From assembly GCF_003254395.2 (NCBI RefSeq), contig NC_037644.1, forward strand, positions 365,001-429,000: a stretch of 64,000 nucleotides of DNA. Reading direction: 5' to 3'. Numbering within the stretch: position 1 is the stretch's first letter; each line of letters begins with the position of its first letter. This DNA is from Apis mellifera. Lineage: Eukaryota > Arthropoda > Insecta > Hymenoptera > Apidae. The position numbers and the translations under genes were made by a program. Of the stretch, positions 1-13,696 are shown piece by piece. Under the pieces are notes generated by a model that was not told where the DNA came from, ran no database searches, and saw nothing but the letters and a program-made list of their open reading frames with translations.

Positions 1-1299
1 TAAAATATGATTTTTTTCGATATAGATGCAAATAAACAAATTCTAAGCAATAGTTGGATTGAAATGAAATCTTGTTAAAAATAGTTGGGATATTTTAATT
101 ATTCGTGATATAGTTCAAAAATGGCTTTATAAAATATATAAATCTCAATAATTTAGATTTGACGCGATCGATCGATGATTCTACAAAATTTATTTCTTAA
201 AAAGTTGCATAAATATATTAATCAAACTTTCTGATAATTAGTATTGTCAAGTCTAAATTATCCAATTATCCAATTAAATTATATATATATATTAATTATC
301 TGTAATATATTTCCTTCTATTTTTTATAATTATGTGGCATCTTCTTACAACATTTTCTATTCTCTTTTTATAAAATTCCATTGTTTTAAATTCAGCGATG
401 AGAAAAGCCTTATTTATAAATATGTTACAGTTTGGGAGAAAACTATCTATTCGTTTTAGACATCGATGCTTAAATCTTTCTATGAGATAGATTTCTTTCA
501 ATGAGAAATTGCACTGTTAAATATTTATGAACGAGACATGCTCTACTCGCGAATTCCAGGAATAATCCGTATTAATCCTTTCCCTCCAATTCATTCATAA
601 ATCTGAGATTCGAGCAACGATTCGATTGAAAATTCGTATAACTTTACAAAATGATTTTTATCAATCTTTATTTTCTTTTTTTTTTTTTTCTTGCAATTTC
701 GAAGAGCATCGATCACGAAAACTTTCTTCGCGACACGAGAACGGAGGCCAATAAACGCGTACTACTTTCTTTTCGCATGTTCTGGGAGATTTAATCGATT
801 AAAATTTTAAAAGTGTCCCTAAAGATAATTTATAATTTATGGATATATATATATAGACATTGATCGTTAAATTATTATAAGTTTCATTTTTCTAATTTAA
901 TTTGGAAAATTAAAATGGCAAATGGTCTTTCAAATTATCATCTAATTAAAATGAAATATAAATGAAAATATTACAAATTATACGAAAAATTTAACCAAAG
1001 TAAATCCTCTTTTTATTTGTATTTAAATATTGTATTGTGTGTGTATATATATTTAATTTCGTTATCAGATCTTCCACAGAATAAAACAACTATAATAAAA
1101 TACAGGATTTTTCTTTCTTCGTCGATTATAATCTGGTGAAATTTATCACATCTTAATTTAAATTCTACAATTTAAAAATATTTTGGACCACGAGAACGAT
1201 ATATCTTCTTGTATTTAAGTCAACTCAAAACGCAAAATAATTCTTTCTCGAATTGACTTAATTATTTTCAAATATCCTCGAATCGGAAATTCTCCGGCA
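1..1299. other. AT-rich intergenic DNA
   Basis: Only short open frames, homopolymer runs (for example T-rich near 678-690) and a short TA run near 845-855 are present. No gene, RNA or repeat family is recognised. Confidence 0.6.
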
Positions 1300-2922
1300 T
1301 CTATGTCACGGATAACTATTTAATGATAAATGCAAATAGGTAGAAGAAAAACAACACGCTGTTGCGTCATCCGATTCGGAGAAAAACTTGTAACGGGAGA
1401 AAGAAGTGTGCGACAGGGAGGGAGAAAAATAGGGAGAGACCGTATCTCGTCGGTAAAATCGGTTTGGAAAGAATGTTCATTTTCCTCGGCACAATTCCAA
1501 ACACCCCATCGGGCGAAGGGTTCCCGAGGCAGGTACGGCTTGCTGCCTAGGGAGTGCCTCTCTCGGAGCAGAAAAGTCGCGGAAAGAGAAGGAGAAAGAG
1601 AGGAAGAGAAAAAGGGTGGGGGAGGGGGCCTGGTGGGACGTAGTGGGGCCCAGTCGGTCGGAGTCTCACGCCTTCCGTCAGTCCTCAGTCCGACGAGGAG
1701 CGTAGATCGGTCGACACCTTGCTGTTCCATCGTTACCCGCCCGATTCGTGCGCGTTCCATCATCGAACGTCACACTCCGTCCACGCGACAAACCACGATT
1801 CCCATCGATTTTCGATCGAGCTGGAATCCTCGCCTCGCCGCATATTCTCGTACAGGAAGAAAATTGGTGAAATGGGAAGCAGTCGGTGAGGCGAAGGCGA
1901 CCGACAGCGCCATCTACGCGGCCAAAGGAGAGAGCGCGATCGTCGAAAGGCTGGCAAATAAGCGGATGAAGCAATAAATAACTGGTTTCGGAACGCAACA
2001 AGACGGAGGACACGTTTCGGAAGGTTGATCGCCGATGAGGAGACGGCGAGGAACGTCGTCGGATACGACAGCCTGCGCGGCTGACGAAGGCTGTCGGCCG
2101 CGCCTCTGGATTCCAACAGCGGCGACACACTCGGCGGGCCCGTTCGATTCCGCGGCGCGTCGGTGAGCGTTGCTCGTTTCTTCGTGTGCTGCGTGGAAAG
2201 AGTGTGTAACCTGTCCGCCGCGGTGGATCGGTACACGTGGAGGTGAGGGGCGACCAGGAGGACGTAGACGCCACTGGTGCACACCGCATACCACAGGAGA
2301 ACCTGGACGAGCAGAAGAGAGGAGAGGGGGGAGGTGGAAAGAGGTGGGGGGTTGAAAAAGGTAGGCAAGATCGGGAGCGGTGTTGGGAGAGAGAAACTGG
2401 CGAGCTGGCCAGCCGGAGGATCGTGGAGAGAAGGCCAGGTAGAAGAGGAAAAGGGAGTTACGGGCAGGGGACAGTTGGTGGGGAAGCCGTCAGAAGGCGG
2501 CCATAATGGCCTGACGCGATCTCGAGCGAGCGGCGGCTACAGCTGCTGCGAAATAGCCGAGAGCGGCTCTCCTCGTTGTCCACGCACACGTATTTTGCAA
2601 TCGCGGACGGGCTACGTGTTTGGAAAGTGACTGCGTAATCGCGAGTGAAGTGTGTTACCGGGTGGAGTCCTCCTCTCTAACGTTGTTCCGTACGGTCACG
2701 AGTGGTGCTTCTCGAATTTTATATTATTTTCGATGCTCGATGCTCGGTGTTCCACGATTCGACGCTTCTGGATCGTTGCTACCTACTTCGCTATCGCGCC
2801 TACTTTTCCTCTTCTGAGTTGAAAAAGCGGTGAAAAGCGAGGGAGGAGAGGCGACCGACCGCGGTGGAAGATCGAGGAAATCTTTAATCTTTAACGAGAA
2901 TCCGAAGAATTCATTGGCAAAG
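1300..2922 (+). promoter_or_regulatory. GC/CpG-rich leader and probable promoter island of PTB gene 1
   Basis: This stretch changes abruptly from the AT-rich DNA upstream of about 1.3 kb to GC-rich, CpG-dense DNA that runs directly into the coding exon starting at 2923. It has no convincing conserved protein in any frame; the long open frames on both strands look like by-products of the high GC content. It most likely holds the core promoter, 5' untranslated sequence and possibly an untranslated exon. TCAGT initiator-like words occur near 1677-1690. I see no clear TATA box and could not place the transcription start or a 5' UTR intron. Confidence 0.5.
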
Positions 2923-4599
2923 ATGAGGGGTGCCAATCAAGACACCGCGACGCCGTATTGTCGTTGCAGAGTCCTGTACTTGGGCAGCTCCGTGCCCCAC
3001 GCAAGCAAGGAAGGTTTGCTCGGTGTCCAGGAACCGTTGAGAGAATTGTATCCGGAACAGGGGGCCCTGGGAGCACGTGGACTCGACTCCTGGCTCAGCG
3101 TTTGGAGCAACGGCCTGTTATTGGAGAACGTGGACGAGCATCGCAAGAAGGTTACCAGGTTCTTTCCCATCGAGGCGCTTCACTATTGCGCCGCGGTCAG
3201 GCACGTTAAAGGCGGAAGCGGCGACTCCTCGAACACAAGGTTCCTGCCTCTGGACTCGCCGTTCGCCAGGACACCAAGTGCCAATCACCCGCCCCTTTTC
3301 GCCGCTGTTCTTCGACGAACAACCGGCATCAAGGTCCTCGAGTGTCACGCGTTCATATGCAAACGCGACATGGCGGCCAACGCCCTGGTCAGGTGTTGTT
3401 TTCACGCGTACGCCGACAGCAGCTACGCCAAGGGCCTGGACCCGAGCGCCACGACGAACGGGGTCACCGGCCACCCTTCCAACAACAGCCTGTATCACAC
3501 GTTGGGCGGATCCAGCACCACCTTGGACAGCCCTCAGGCGACGCGTTTGGACGCCACGTCGACGGACGACATCAGCCTGTACAACGGTGACGAGAATCAC
3601 AAGGTTTGGGCCAGGGGTCGCGACGAGGTGGAGGGTTTATACCAGGAACAAGGCACCCTCAGGAGCACCAAGGGTTCCAGGCCCCGGCAGCTGGTCGCTC
3701 CACCTCCTCCACCGCCGCCACCGCCCCCACCCTCTCAACCTCTGCTCCTCGAGGAATCCTCCTCCTCCTCCGTCCGCAGGAAAGCCAACAAAAAGTTGAA
3801 GAAACTGAAAAACCGATCGTCTCACGAAGACCCCTTGCAACAGGCGCATCTGCACCCCCAGCTTCACCAGGGGATCTACACTAACGGCCATGGGCATCAC
3901 ACTCTGGGCCATCCGGTCAGGCAGCAGCACTACCACCCTCACCCTCTGCCGCCTAGCAGTCGATCAGTGGCCGGAACCCTGGCCAGACCCGCCCCGGTTC
4001 TGTTGGTCCCAGCCGCCACTCTACCCAGGAAGGCCCATCATCATCCCAAAGGGCTCAGACCGATCCCAGCGGCCGCTCCCATTGTCCCGGTCTACGCCCC
4101 CCTCCCGGTAGTGCCTCCGCCACCCGCCGCAGCTATTTACCCGGCTGGAACTTACGGGACGGCTGGGAACAGAGGCAGGAGGCAACACGCGGACGCGGAT
4201 TCTTCCACGTTGGGCGCTTCGAGGCGGCTGGCCGCGTCCCACGCGGACCTAACCTCCGCCGAAATGAGCAGAGCGGCCGACAGCCCTGAAAACGAGTCGC
4301 GCTTCGGTACAGGGATCTATCGGCGGAAGGGCCACCTGAACGAGAGGGCGTTCTCGTACAGCATCCGTGCGGAGCATCGTAGCAGGAGTCACGGAAGCTT
4401 GGCCTCTCTGGGTTTTAGCGCGCAAAATGGGAACGCGTTGCCCAAAGAAGAGAAGAAGGACAGGGAGATAGCGCAATTGGTGGCTGGCTTGAATTTGGAC
4501 GATAGCCCGGAGAGGGCACAGCCGCCGGCCAACCCCAGGAACGGTTATTCCCATCATCAGCAACAACTCCAGCCTCTTCCCAGGCCTCGACCTCGTTAA
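2923..4599 (+). CDS. PTB/PID-domain adaptor-like protein with Pro/His/Arg-rich tail (PTB gene 1)
   Basis: The frame encodes 558 residues in one exon. The ATG at 2923 (context GCAAAGATGA) is chosen as the first in-frame ATG; the frame stays open about 93 nt further upstream but without an ATG. Residues about 12-165 read as a phosphotyrosine-binding fold: an opening strand with VLYLGSS, then VQEPLREL, a middle block with FPIEALHYCAAVR and FLPLD, and a closing block with PPLFAAVLRRTTGIKVLECH followed by a helix. Such domains usually bind NPxY-type peptides or phospholipids as cytoplasmic adaptors; the ligand here is unknown. The rest is low complexity: a run of about 11 prolines (near residue 262), a basic RRKANKKLKKLKN patch, a His-rich stretch, and a Ser/Arg-rich C-terminus containing RAFSYSIRAEHRSRSHGSL. 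No catalytic domain, signal peptide or membrane segment is seen. Codon use is very GC-rich compared with the AT-rich genes further right. The closing PTB block is strikingly similar to that of the gene at 23.5-32.9 kb. I vaguely recall a family named after Drosophila CG12581, but this is not verified. Confidence 0.85.
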   Translation: MRGANQDTATPYCRCRVLYLGSSVPHASKEGLLGVQEPLRELYPEQGALGARGLDSWLSVWSNGLLLENVDEHRKKVTRFFPIEALHYCAAVRHVKGGSGDSSNTRFLPLDSPFARTPSANHPPLFAAVLRRTTGIKVLECHAFICKRDMAANALVRCCFHAYADSSYAKGLDPSATTNGVTGHPSNNSLYHTLGGSSTTLDSPQATRLDATSTDDISLYNGDENHKVWARGRDEVEGLYQEQGTLRSTKGSRPRQLVAPPPPPPPPPPPSQPLLLEESSSSSVRRKANKKLKKLKNRSSHEDPLQQAHLHPQLHQGIYTNGHGHHTLGHPVRQQHYHPHPLPPSSRSVAGTLARPAPVLLVPAATLPRKAHHHPKGLRPIPAAAPIVPVYAPLPVVPPPPAAAIYPAGTYGTAGNRGRRQHADADSSTLGASRRLAASHADLTSAEMSRAADSPENESRFGTGIYRRKGHLNERAFSYSIRAEHRSRSHGSLASLGFSAQNGNALPKEEKKDREIAQLVAGLNLDDSPERAQPPANPRNGYSHHQQQLQPLPRPRPR

Positions 4600-5200
4600 T
4601 CGTCGCTCGATACTCGGATCGATTCGTTGCTTTAGTATTCGATCCAAGTCTGGAGAGATCGTTGCTCGAGTCGATCCGTAACCGAGTCGAACGACGCCCT
4701 TCGTCCCGAGCCTGGCTAAAGGGTTTATCCCCTCGTGGAAACGTGAACGATTATTGTAGAATTTGTTTAGAATCGTTTGGTCGGGAAGAAATCTGACGAT
4801 GCGAATGGATTCGAGATCGAACGACACGAGATAGGTGTTTTCCTATCGTTTTCCTTCGGAAGAACCAGTGTTTTCGTAGATGGAAATTTCGAAATTTCGT
4901 CTTTCTTGGACTTGGTTCAAACAGGGATATTCACAGTTTGAGCGGAAAAATACGAGGAAAATGATTTGTCGCAGCATTAGCGTGGAAAATCGCGATAGGT
5001 GGTCGAGCTTGTGGTGCCCGACTGGTTCAATTGGCTTTCGTTTCTCGGAACAACCTTCCCCGAGTAGGAAAATTACGGACAGGTAAAAAGCTGACAAACG
5101 TCAGGCCTCATCTTCGTCGCGCAGGTTTCTATCTGTGACCTCGATCGTCTTATCTCGAGAGTTGGTTACCTTTGTCGAATTAACAACTCGGATCGTGGGA
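4600..5200 (+). other. Probable 3' UTR of PTB gene 1
   Basis: The DNA after the TAA stop stays moderately GC-rich and CpG-rich to about 5.2 kb before returning to AT-rich sequence, which suits a 3' untranslated region. No close AATAAA was found, so the cleavage site is not placed. Confidence 0.35.
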
Positions 5201-8200
5201 TGCTTTGCTGGAAAGAAATTGAAATTGTAAATTAGTTTGAGACAAATTAACTTTTCTGGATCGGAAAGAAATTTATATTTCAAGTTTTCCGAAATTGCTT
5301 TCTGTTTTTTTTTTTCTTTCTTTGTAATCTTAAAACTTGATTCTTAAAAGTCGTTGCAAGAAATTATACAGGAATAGCATTTTTTGGAGGGTTTCTCTAA
5401 AGGTTAAATTTAACTTTGACAGAATATAGCAAAATTATATACTCTTGAAAAAATAATTTATTAAATACGATTCAACAGAAGTAAAATATGATTCTTATAA
5501 AGATTAAATCGATAAAGTTCGATGTTTTTTTTTTTTCTTTAATTGATCACGGTTGGCGGAAAAGATTGATGTAACGAAAAAAAAGTCCTTCCTGTCTAAT
5601 TGGACAAGCTCGAATTATTGTCACCAGACCAAAAAGATCGTTCTAATGGTTGAAACTCGTTAGACACCGTACACAGGCACGCAATCTATATAATATTTCC
5701 TTCGAGAATATAATAATAATTTTGAAATTAAAATTTTATACATCCATTAACGAAATATTATTTACAAATTTTGTTACTTAATTCGATGCTTCTAAAATTT
5801 CTTAAAATCGGTTAAAAATGAAATTTTCGTTCGAATAAACGAAGATCGTTCAATTTTAATTGAATTCGATCGAAACATTTTCATCGTGACAATGGACGAA
5901 CAATTCGCCATTCTTCTAAAATTATCGAAAAATCGTCGAACAATTTCCCCCTAGAAAACCGATGCTTTTCTCGCTTCCCGACGCACGACTTTCAGTTGGC
6001 TCGCTCGTGAGAACGCAAACGTTAATCTTAATTGCATGAGAAAAAGTTATGCCGTAAGGGAAAAGGAAGGAGAATTTTGAGAGATCGAGGGAAAACGAAA
6101 CTTATACGTTTCGTTCTCTCTTCCTTTTTTTTTTTTTTTCACCATCGAAACAATATTACCAAAAATATATTACTTCAAAATCTTTGCATTTCTCTGCTGA
6201 ACGAAACGCATAAATCTCGCAATAAGAGGAAACGAATACCTGCATGAATCGTCACCAAGTTTTACGGATATACATTGTTTTCGCGACGAACGAGATTTCA
6301 TAAGCGTGAATCGGCCTTTGCCTTTTACATTATTAACCTTAAATAAATCCAACTACGATTATTAATTACCGGAATCTATAAAATTTGCGAGAGAATGCGC
6401 GGTAATTGCGATCATTTGCATGTTTCGAGCTGTTTATTTTTTCTCTTCCACGATGTTTCACGCGCGTAGGCGCAACAACGCGGTGGGAAAATCGGTCGGG
6501 TTGCAGGGGCGCCACCACATTAACGTAAGGGAAACGAAGGTTGTGCATCGCGTATTCCTTCGACGCACGGCCCCGTTTTTCCACGGGAAAGAAACGACTA
6601 TCGTAACGAACGAGTATTTAATAACCGCGGAGACACGGAGGATTACTTAAGCGTTCATACGTTGATGCGACTCGCGCAATCGCGTGTTGAATCGTGCTCG
6701 TGAGAACGAAATCTGGGAAATGCGATTGCTTTGTGCAATCGTATCACCGAGACCAATATTGTTACGCACAATTAACCTGATGATAGTAATTAGCGCGCGG
6801 CTTAACAGGGGGAGAAAATCCGCGAAACATTTGCCTCTTCACGCTCGAGACGAAAATTCAAGCGAGTGAATTGGAACTCGAGAAAAATATCTCGTGTTGA
6901 AATATTAAAATAATTTTCAATCGACGATAAATATTTTCTCCGTTGAGATCGCGTCGAAATGTTTCTAGGTTATAATTAACAGTATTTATAAAACAAGAGA
7001 AACAAGTCCGAATCAATTAATTGATGAGAAATCAATCCAGCGCTTGGGCATCGAATATATCTATTTTCGAGACTGGTCATAGATACCTTGCATGCATAAA
7101 CGAATATATTTTTCCTGTGGACGAGTATGCATGTATTATTAATCGATTATTATCGATCCGCGGCCGATGTTATGCACTCGTATATTTTCTTATTGCATTT
7201 TTTCTCGATCTTCTCGCTCGTTGAAACAATGTGCGTAATGATATCTTTATTTATCGTTTCACTTGTTTGGTATTTCTTAAAAAAAAGAATCGATAATTTA
7301 TCTCTTTCTTATTTGATTTATCGAGTCAAATATTCCTTACTAGCGATTTAAAATTTTTTAAAATTATCCTGTTGAAAGAAAAGAAAGTAGAAATTACGCA
7401 ACGTTTGCGTTTCTTTACGTTTTGATTGATTTTTGCGGGGATTGGAAAAAGAAGAACGATATATAAAAGTGGTTAATGATCGGCAAATGAACGAGTAACG
7501 TGGAATATTGCTCGGAAACTATTCTTTATAATACTGCTCGCGCTTCATCGATTGCATTGATCGGCTTGGTGAAAAGTGTCTCTTGGTTTCGTAACGTGTT
7601 TCTTTATATTCTCGCAACGCGTAACTCGTGAGGAGGATAAAAAAAAGGGGAAGGGAGGGAGATAGAATTGCGTGGTTGGTTCAAGGTATCGCGAGTGCAA
7701 TGGACCGAATTATGCCATGGAATGTATAATTCTTAGGTTAGCAAAACCTGCTTATGATTTAATTTATAATTTATGCAACGCGTTTTAGACGGAAATGTTG
7801 AAAGAAATATTCGAAACGATTTTGATAAAATTTTAGTAAAAGGATTTTACGATAGAATATTAAAAAAAAAATTCCTATAAAAATAAAAAATTTTGTAAAT
7901 GTTTCGCGTAATATTATATTTAAAAAAACATTTATTATAATTAATAATTTTGTATTATTCCCTTTACCTTTACGATTTAACAAACGTAAGCAAAGCGTAC
8001 AATCGCTCTTAAATAAGTGTGTTCAAAGAAAGAAGTCGACCTGACCCAGTGACACTTATCGTGTAACAAATCGAACTCTTCGAGTTGCGACATCACGAAA
8101 ATTCTTTTCATTGGTTACAAACCAATTGTCTTCGAGATTTCTTTTCAGTTCTAATGACATCATTGTTGTAAGCAAATCGTATCTAATTTTACCGCCATTG

Positions 8201-11200
8201 CATCAATCAAAACGAGGCAAAGAAATACCTAGAAAAAAAAAAAGAAAAAAAAAAAAAGAAACTGAATATCAATTTCAATTTTAACGATGCTTCAATTGCT
8301 TAAAGTAATAAAAAAGATTCGCTACATTGATTATCCAATTTTCCACGCTAAAATTGCGAATTTTTTTCCTTTTAAAAGCAATTATTTTGTGTTGTTAATT
8401 ATACATGCGACCACACCGTATCTTCGATTTTTCCGTCTCTTGTCCTCTTGTCTCTATATACATATATAAATATAAATATATAGATGAGTGATGCGACGTC
8501 GTCGTTATGTTATTTTTTCTGCATTAAAATTGCATAATTCGGTAAGTTACGATGCAATTGTGTATAATAAATTCTGGTGTGAAAAATAGAGATGCCGAAT
8601 TACCGGATGTGTGAGATCGAAACGATGTCGCGTCAGTCGTTTTTGTTTCGAAGTTAAACTAGACAGATAGCGCCACCGAGTGCTATCCCAGAGTGGTCCA
8701 GAATGGGAATCAGTGCCAAACGTCATAAATTGTCCGACTTTGCAAATTGTATCGACATTTTTTTTCTTTTTTTTTCTTTCACCTCTTTCAATTCTGTCGC
8801 TTAATTCTTCTTTCGGTGTGCTGAATTTAAGAGAAATATTCAAAGCTTGGAGCCTAATAAGGATGATACGCGAGTTTTCGTAGATTCGCCTAGTCATTAA
8901 GATTATCAGGCTGGAACGGAAGTTCCGCTCGTTTGTCCTTCGTGGTTGACAAAAATAAGACTGACTTTGAAAAAAAATAATCATTCATCTTTTCAGCAGA
9001 CGATTCAAACATCTTCGTTTTTCTTTTTTAATATCTATTTTTTTTTTCAAATTTCCATACAATATTTCTATTTACCAATATTTTTTTTTATTTTTTTTCT
9101 TATTTCTCGATTTTAAAAACTTAATGCTCGATACCCCACTCGATTTTTAATCTCGAGTATAAAGTTAAGAGTTTGGAAAACAGTCTGGTAAATGAAGAAA
9201 CGGAGAAAGAAAAACCCGAGAGACTTGCAAGTCGGACAAAAGATGCAACTGGAACTTATTTATTTTATATTATCGCATGTGCCAGATGAATTGTATAGGA
9301 AATCACCCCAGCCGAGTGTTTTCAACTCGATGATATAATTATAACTTAAATGTTTCGTATAGGATCGTGTTATATATTTGTAGAGCAACGTCCCTTCTAT
9401 TATTATTTCCTTTACATTAAATAGAATCCTTCCGATAATGAATATATGATATGACGTTTTGCTCTGCAAATAATCACACGTTATCGTTAATGGGTTACGA
9501 ATCGTTCACCATCGAATAATAATTACAATTACCTTTTTTTTAAGGATTTCTCTCGGAAATTATCCCATTAACTCTTCCTTTGATAGATGACTCCTTTGAT
9601 AGATGAAATTGATATCAATGAGAGACGATAGAGAGAGAGACAAATGGCTGTTCGAACGAAGAGTTAAACGGTGAAAATTGATCGAGATTTTCGCGAAGCG
9701 CAAACGATTATTTATTTATCGTGATCTATGCTCGTTTCGCGGACATGTATCGTAATGAAAATATATTTATATGATTTATCGAACGCGATGGAGTCCCTCT
9801 CCGCCTTCGCTTTCTGGAGACGTTGTGTATCGCTCGTAGTAAACGCTTTATCTCAGTGACGTGTCCTCTTACACAAGCCTTTAAACATCACCGAATTATT
9901 TAAATATTTGTATTGAATTTGAAATTATTATTAAGAGACTATTATTATTATGTCAATGCGGAGAATTAAATTCAAAAAAATATTCAAAAATGGTAAGTTA
10001 AGTAAAAATTTGTTTCGATAAATTTTATGAATTTCTGTAGTTTTTCGGGGAATGAATTTGATTTTAAAGGCTCGAAATCTAAGAAGGAGGATCTTTTTAA
10101 AAATACGAGAAATACAGAAGACGGATTAACCGGAGATCCATCCCATCCTCTTCAATTACTTGTGAACATATTATGTATATTGTTACGTGTCGATTGCCAT
10201 GCAAGATTAATTAATAATAAACTAACAATGCAATTATAAAGTAGAACAACCAAATTTTATTTTCATCGAAACGAAAATTCAAAATGACAATTACCCTATT
10301 TTACTTGCAATTTTTTTTTAAAACTTTCTATTAAAAATCTTATAAAACATCGAATATTCATAATATCGGTGGAATGGAAGAAATATACCAAAATTAATAT
10401 AAATCATAAGTTAAAAAAAAATAAAAGAAAAGAAAATTAAAATTCGATACCAAAACCTGTACTGACAAAAAAAATACAATTCTTTCTTTTAAAATTACAA
10501 TTTCTAATCCGTTACAATCTATCTTATTATCAAAATTATAATAATTATTTTTAATAGTGATCGATTTAGAGAATAAGAGATTACAAATTGAAAATTTATA
10601 ATATAATTCAATTAGGATAAAATTTACAGAGAAGCGATATTTAAATATATAAATATTCATAGCACTAATCAAGTCTTAGAAATCTTTCAAGAATGCTATA
10701 ATGAATTTATATATATCTAGAAAGGAAGGAATCGTAACAAGTTTGGAAAGAAAATAAGAAGCGACGAGCTATTCGTAGCATTTAGGGATTGGAAAAGAGC
10801 GTAAAAGAGCGTTCTAACGTGCATTTCGCGATAGATTTGAAATCAAGCGTTTCCTGCTCGATATATATTATGGCGCATACCTCGGGACGAATACACGCGA
10901 GTCTCTATCGTCGACCACATTCCACGTTCTCGCGTGTAATTTTCAGGGTTAACCGCAACCGACGATATACGCCGGTTTCGCGATCGCGGCAAACGTTCCT
11001 GGAATGCAAATCGCCTTGATTGGCAGCTTAAGTGGAACGCCTTTTTCCTTTTTTTTTTTGTCTCCCCCCTGTTCCTCGCCTCTTGAAAACGAGTCTCGTT
11101 AAACTCTACTATCGGAAGTCTTTTCCTGTCAGCCATAAGTTGAACACGTTTCGTTTCCTTATATCGGGCCTTTTTATAGAAATCTCCTCGAGTATCCATC

Positions 11201-13179
11201 CTATTTTAAATGGACTTGAAACGAGTATGCTTTCTCAGAAATAGATAGACGTATATTTGAAAAACCCACGACATCAATCCATTAACCACGATATCCTTTT
11301 AGTTTCGATATAAAAGATTTGATTTAGAAATTCTTACAACCATCTTTTAAGTTACATTCGAATAATAATTTCCTTCTTATTCTGAAAATAATATCTACGT
11401 TAATTATCCTTTTGAAAAAGATAAAATTAAAGATTCATAGATTTGTAAAATTTTTTTTTGACAAATATATCGATGCTTTCTTCTTTTTTATTATATTTAA
11501 AAAATTTCCAACGTAATTCGATCATTTGTTTTTATCTTACTGTATAAATTCTTTTTCAAGAAATTTTGTCGAGGATTGATGAATATCTTTGATCGTAGTC
11601 GAGATAATATCGCGTTCAAATCGTGATCAAATCGTAGAAATAAAAATAACTTTACGGATAATTAATCTTGGGAATCGTAGAAATCATGGATCTCCATGAT
11701 TCAAACGATGACACTGTGATGTTTAAACTCGCTAACCTTGCAAGTCAAGTGCATCCAACCACGAACGTCACGTGCTAACATGGCACTCTCTTCCTCTTCC
11801 ATTAATGACTCCATGTTAAATACTTGGAACATTCGTCTAAATTACACGATTCAAATTACACGTTAATATCTCGACGAGCTTCTGGAATAATCCTCGATTG
11901 TGATTGGCGATTACTTTGAACGATGACACGATATAAAAGGAAATAGAAAGACAGCCTTGGATTATGGATGCGCGAGAACCGACCTTTGTCGCGCATCTCT
12001 ATCTGACGTAACGCAGAAATTCCTTGTTTCATCTTTTCATTTCTATACGTGAGATTATTATTATTATTATTATTATTATTTTTCTTTCCTGTGAGTAAAT
12101 TTCTATCGAAATTTTATAGATTGAATTGTAAATCAGCCTTTCAATTCTAAATCAGTATAAAAATTTATCCTTATAAATTATATTCAATATACTTTAGATA
12201 TATTTGCTCTTTGTATTTAATTGTAGGTAATTGTATTTAATCAATTGAAATTTTTCAATTCGTGTAAGATATAACACGAAATGATTCGTTAAAAACAAAA
12301 AGACACTGATTTCAGAATATTAAACGTATCTTATGATCTTATATGAAAGAAGTTGTACGAAAGAAAAAGAACATTGATGATGATCGAGAAAGAGAGGATA
12401 ATAAAAAATATATTATATTGTTTAATTAAAAGATCATGTTGAGAGATCAATGTATTGATATAATCATTCTCGACTGAAAATTATAATTATATATTATAAT
12501 TACGTAAGATTGCAATTAACATTTCAGGAATATTCATGATGTATAACAACATTCGTAATTATATGCTCGCCATTACAAATCTTTATTGATAAATACGATG
12601 ATTCTTCGACGCATAACTTTTATAATTTTACATTGTTTAGTAGAAAATTGTTCAAGTAAACACATAAATATTTAATTTTCTTTTCTAATTTATTTAATTA
12701 ATATATCGTTTCAATGAATTTTTATTTTTTTAATAAAATTATTTTTCCCAATATTATTATACCATATGCATGTGAAGTGAATAGAATAACAGTACCGAAA
12801 CAATGTTAACACAAATAGTCCCGTTATAATTTGTAATTTGTAAACATGAGTTACCAAGTGCCACGAATAATTCATAAATTATAATCTGCGGAAAACTATC
12901 AACAACTCGTGGGATTTATATACGTGTAAACCAAACAAGCTATAAAGTTGAAAATGGAAACGATGAATTTCAAAAAGAAAAGAAGAAAAGATTATTTCTT
13001 CCAGGAATACTTTCTTGAAATTTTTGATTATGCCTATATCTTATTTAAATTTATTATTAATATTCGAAATCATTTGTTTGAATAGATACCATTGTAAAAG
13101 GAACTTTTTTCAAATTTTCAAATATCTATATTTTCACTAAATTCACAGTAAATCGTTATAACAATTAAAAAGAAAAAGG

Positions 13180-13260
13180 GAGATTTTCTTTTCTAAGAAT
13201 TTGTTTAGCTTACTTTTTAAGAGATTTTCTTTCCAAGAATTTGTTTAGCTTACTTTTTAA
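13180..13260. repeat. Tandem duplication, about 40 bp x 2
   Basis: Two adjacent near-identical copies (13180-13220 and 13221-13260) share the words GAGATTTTCTT, AAGAATTTGTTTAGC and TTACTTTTTAA. They differ by one T-to-C change and a single-base length difference. It looks like a recent local duplication with no gene attached. Confidence 0.9.
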
Positions 13261-13659
13261 CAATGTCGAATACTAAAATGTTTTCACTTTTTAAAATTTC
13301 AAATTCTCCTTCGACAAATTTTCTCCAAGAAGTATTCTCTCCAATGAAAAATATAGATAGAATCGTCATCAATAAGATAATTACGTTGTTCGTATTTCAA
13401 GGCAGTAGAATAAGAGTTCTTAAGACATCGCATCTGCGAGAGAGAAGGGATGAAAACGAAGACTGTGAAAACATAGCATACATAACAGTTATTCTCGCGT
13501 TGAAGGCAATCGTCGATTGGAATGCGCCATCCAGAGAAGAAGACTCGTTACGTTCTATGTGTAATTTAACAATTAAGAGAAGATCAAAGGTGAGGAAAAT
13601 CTTCGGAGAAATCTTCAGAGAAATCTGCACAAAGTTCATTTTAATATAAGTACATATAA

Positions 13660-13662
<3 letters not shown>

Positions 13663-13693
<31 letters not shown>
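13663..13693. repeat. (TA)n microsatellite
   Basis: An uninterrupted TA run of about 30 bp in AT-rich intergenic DNA. Confidence 0.9.

Positions 13694-13696
<3 letters not shown>

Noticed and set aside
1678..2368. Long minus-strand open frames in the GC-rich leader
   Set aside because: Mutually overlapping frames in several phases, rich in Arg/Ser/Pro, with no recognisable family; typical of GC-rich noncoding DNA.
3077..3799. 240-codon open frame overlapping the PTB gene 1 exon in another frame
   Set aside because: It lies wholly inside the GC-rich PTB exon, has no domain, and is explained by composition; the 2923-4599 frame has the recognisable fold.
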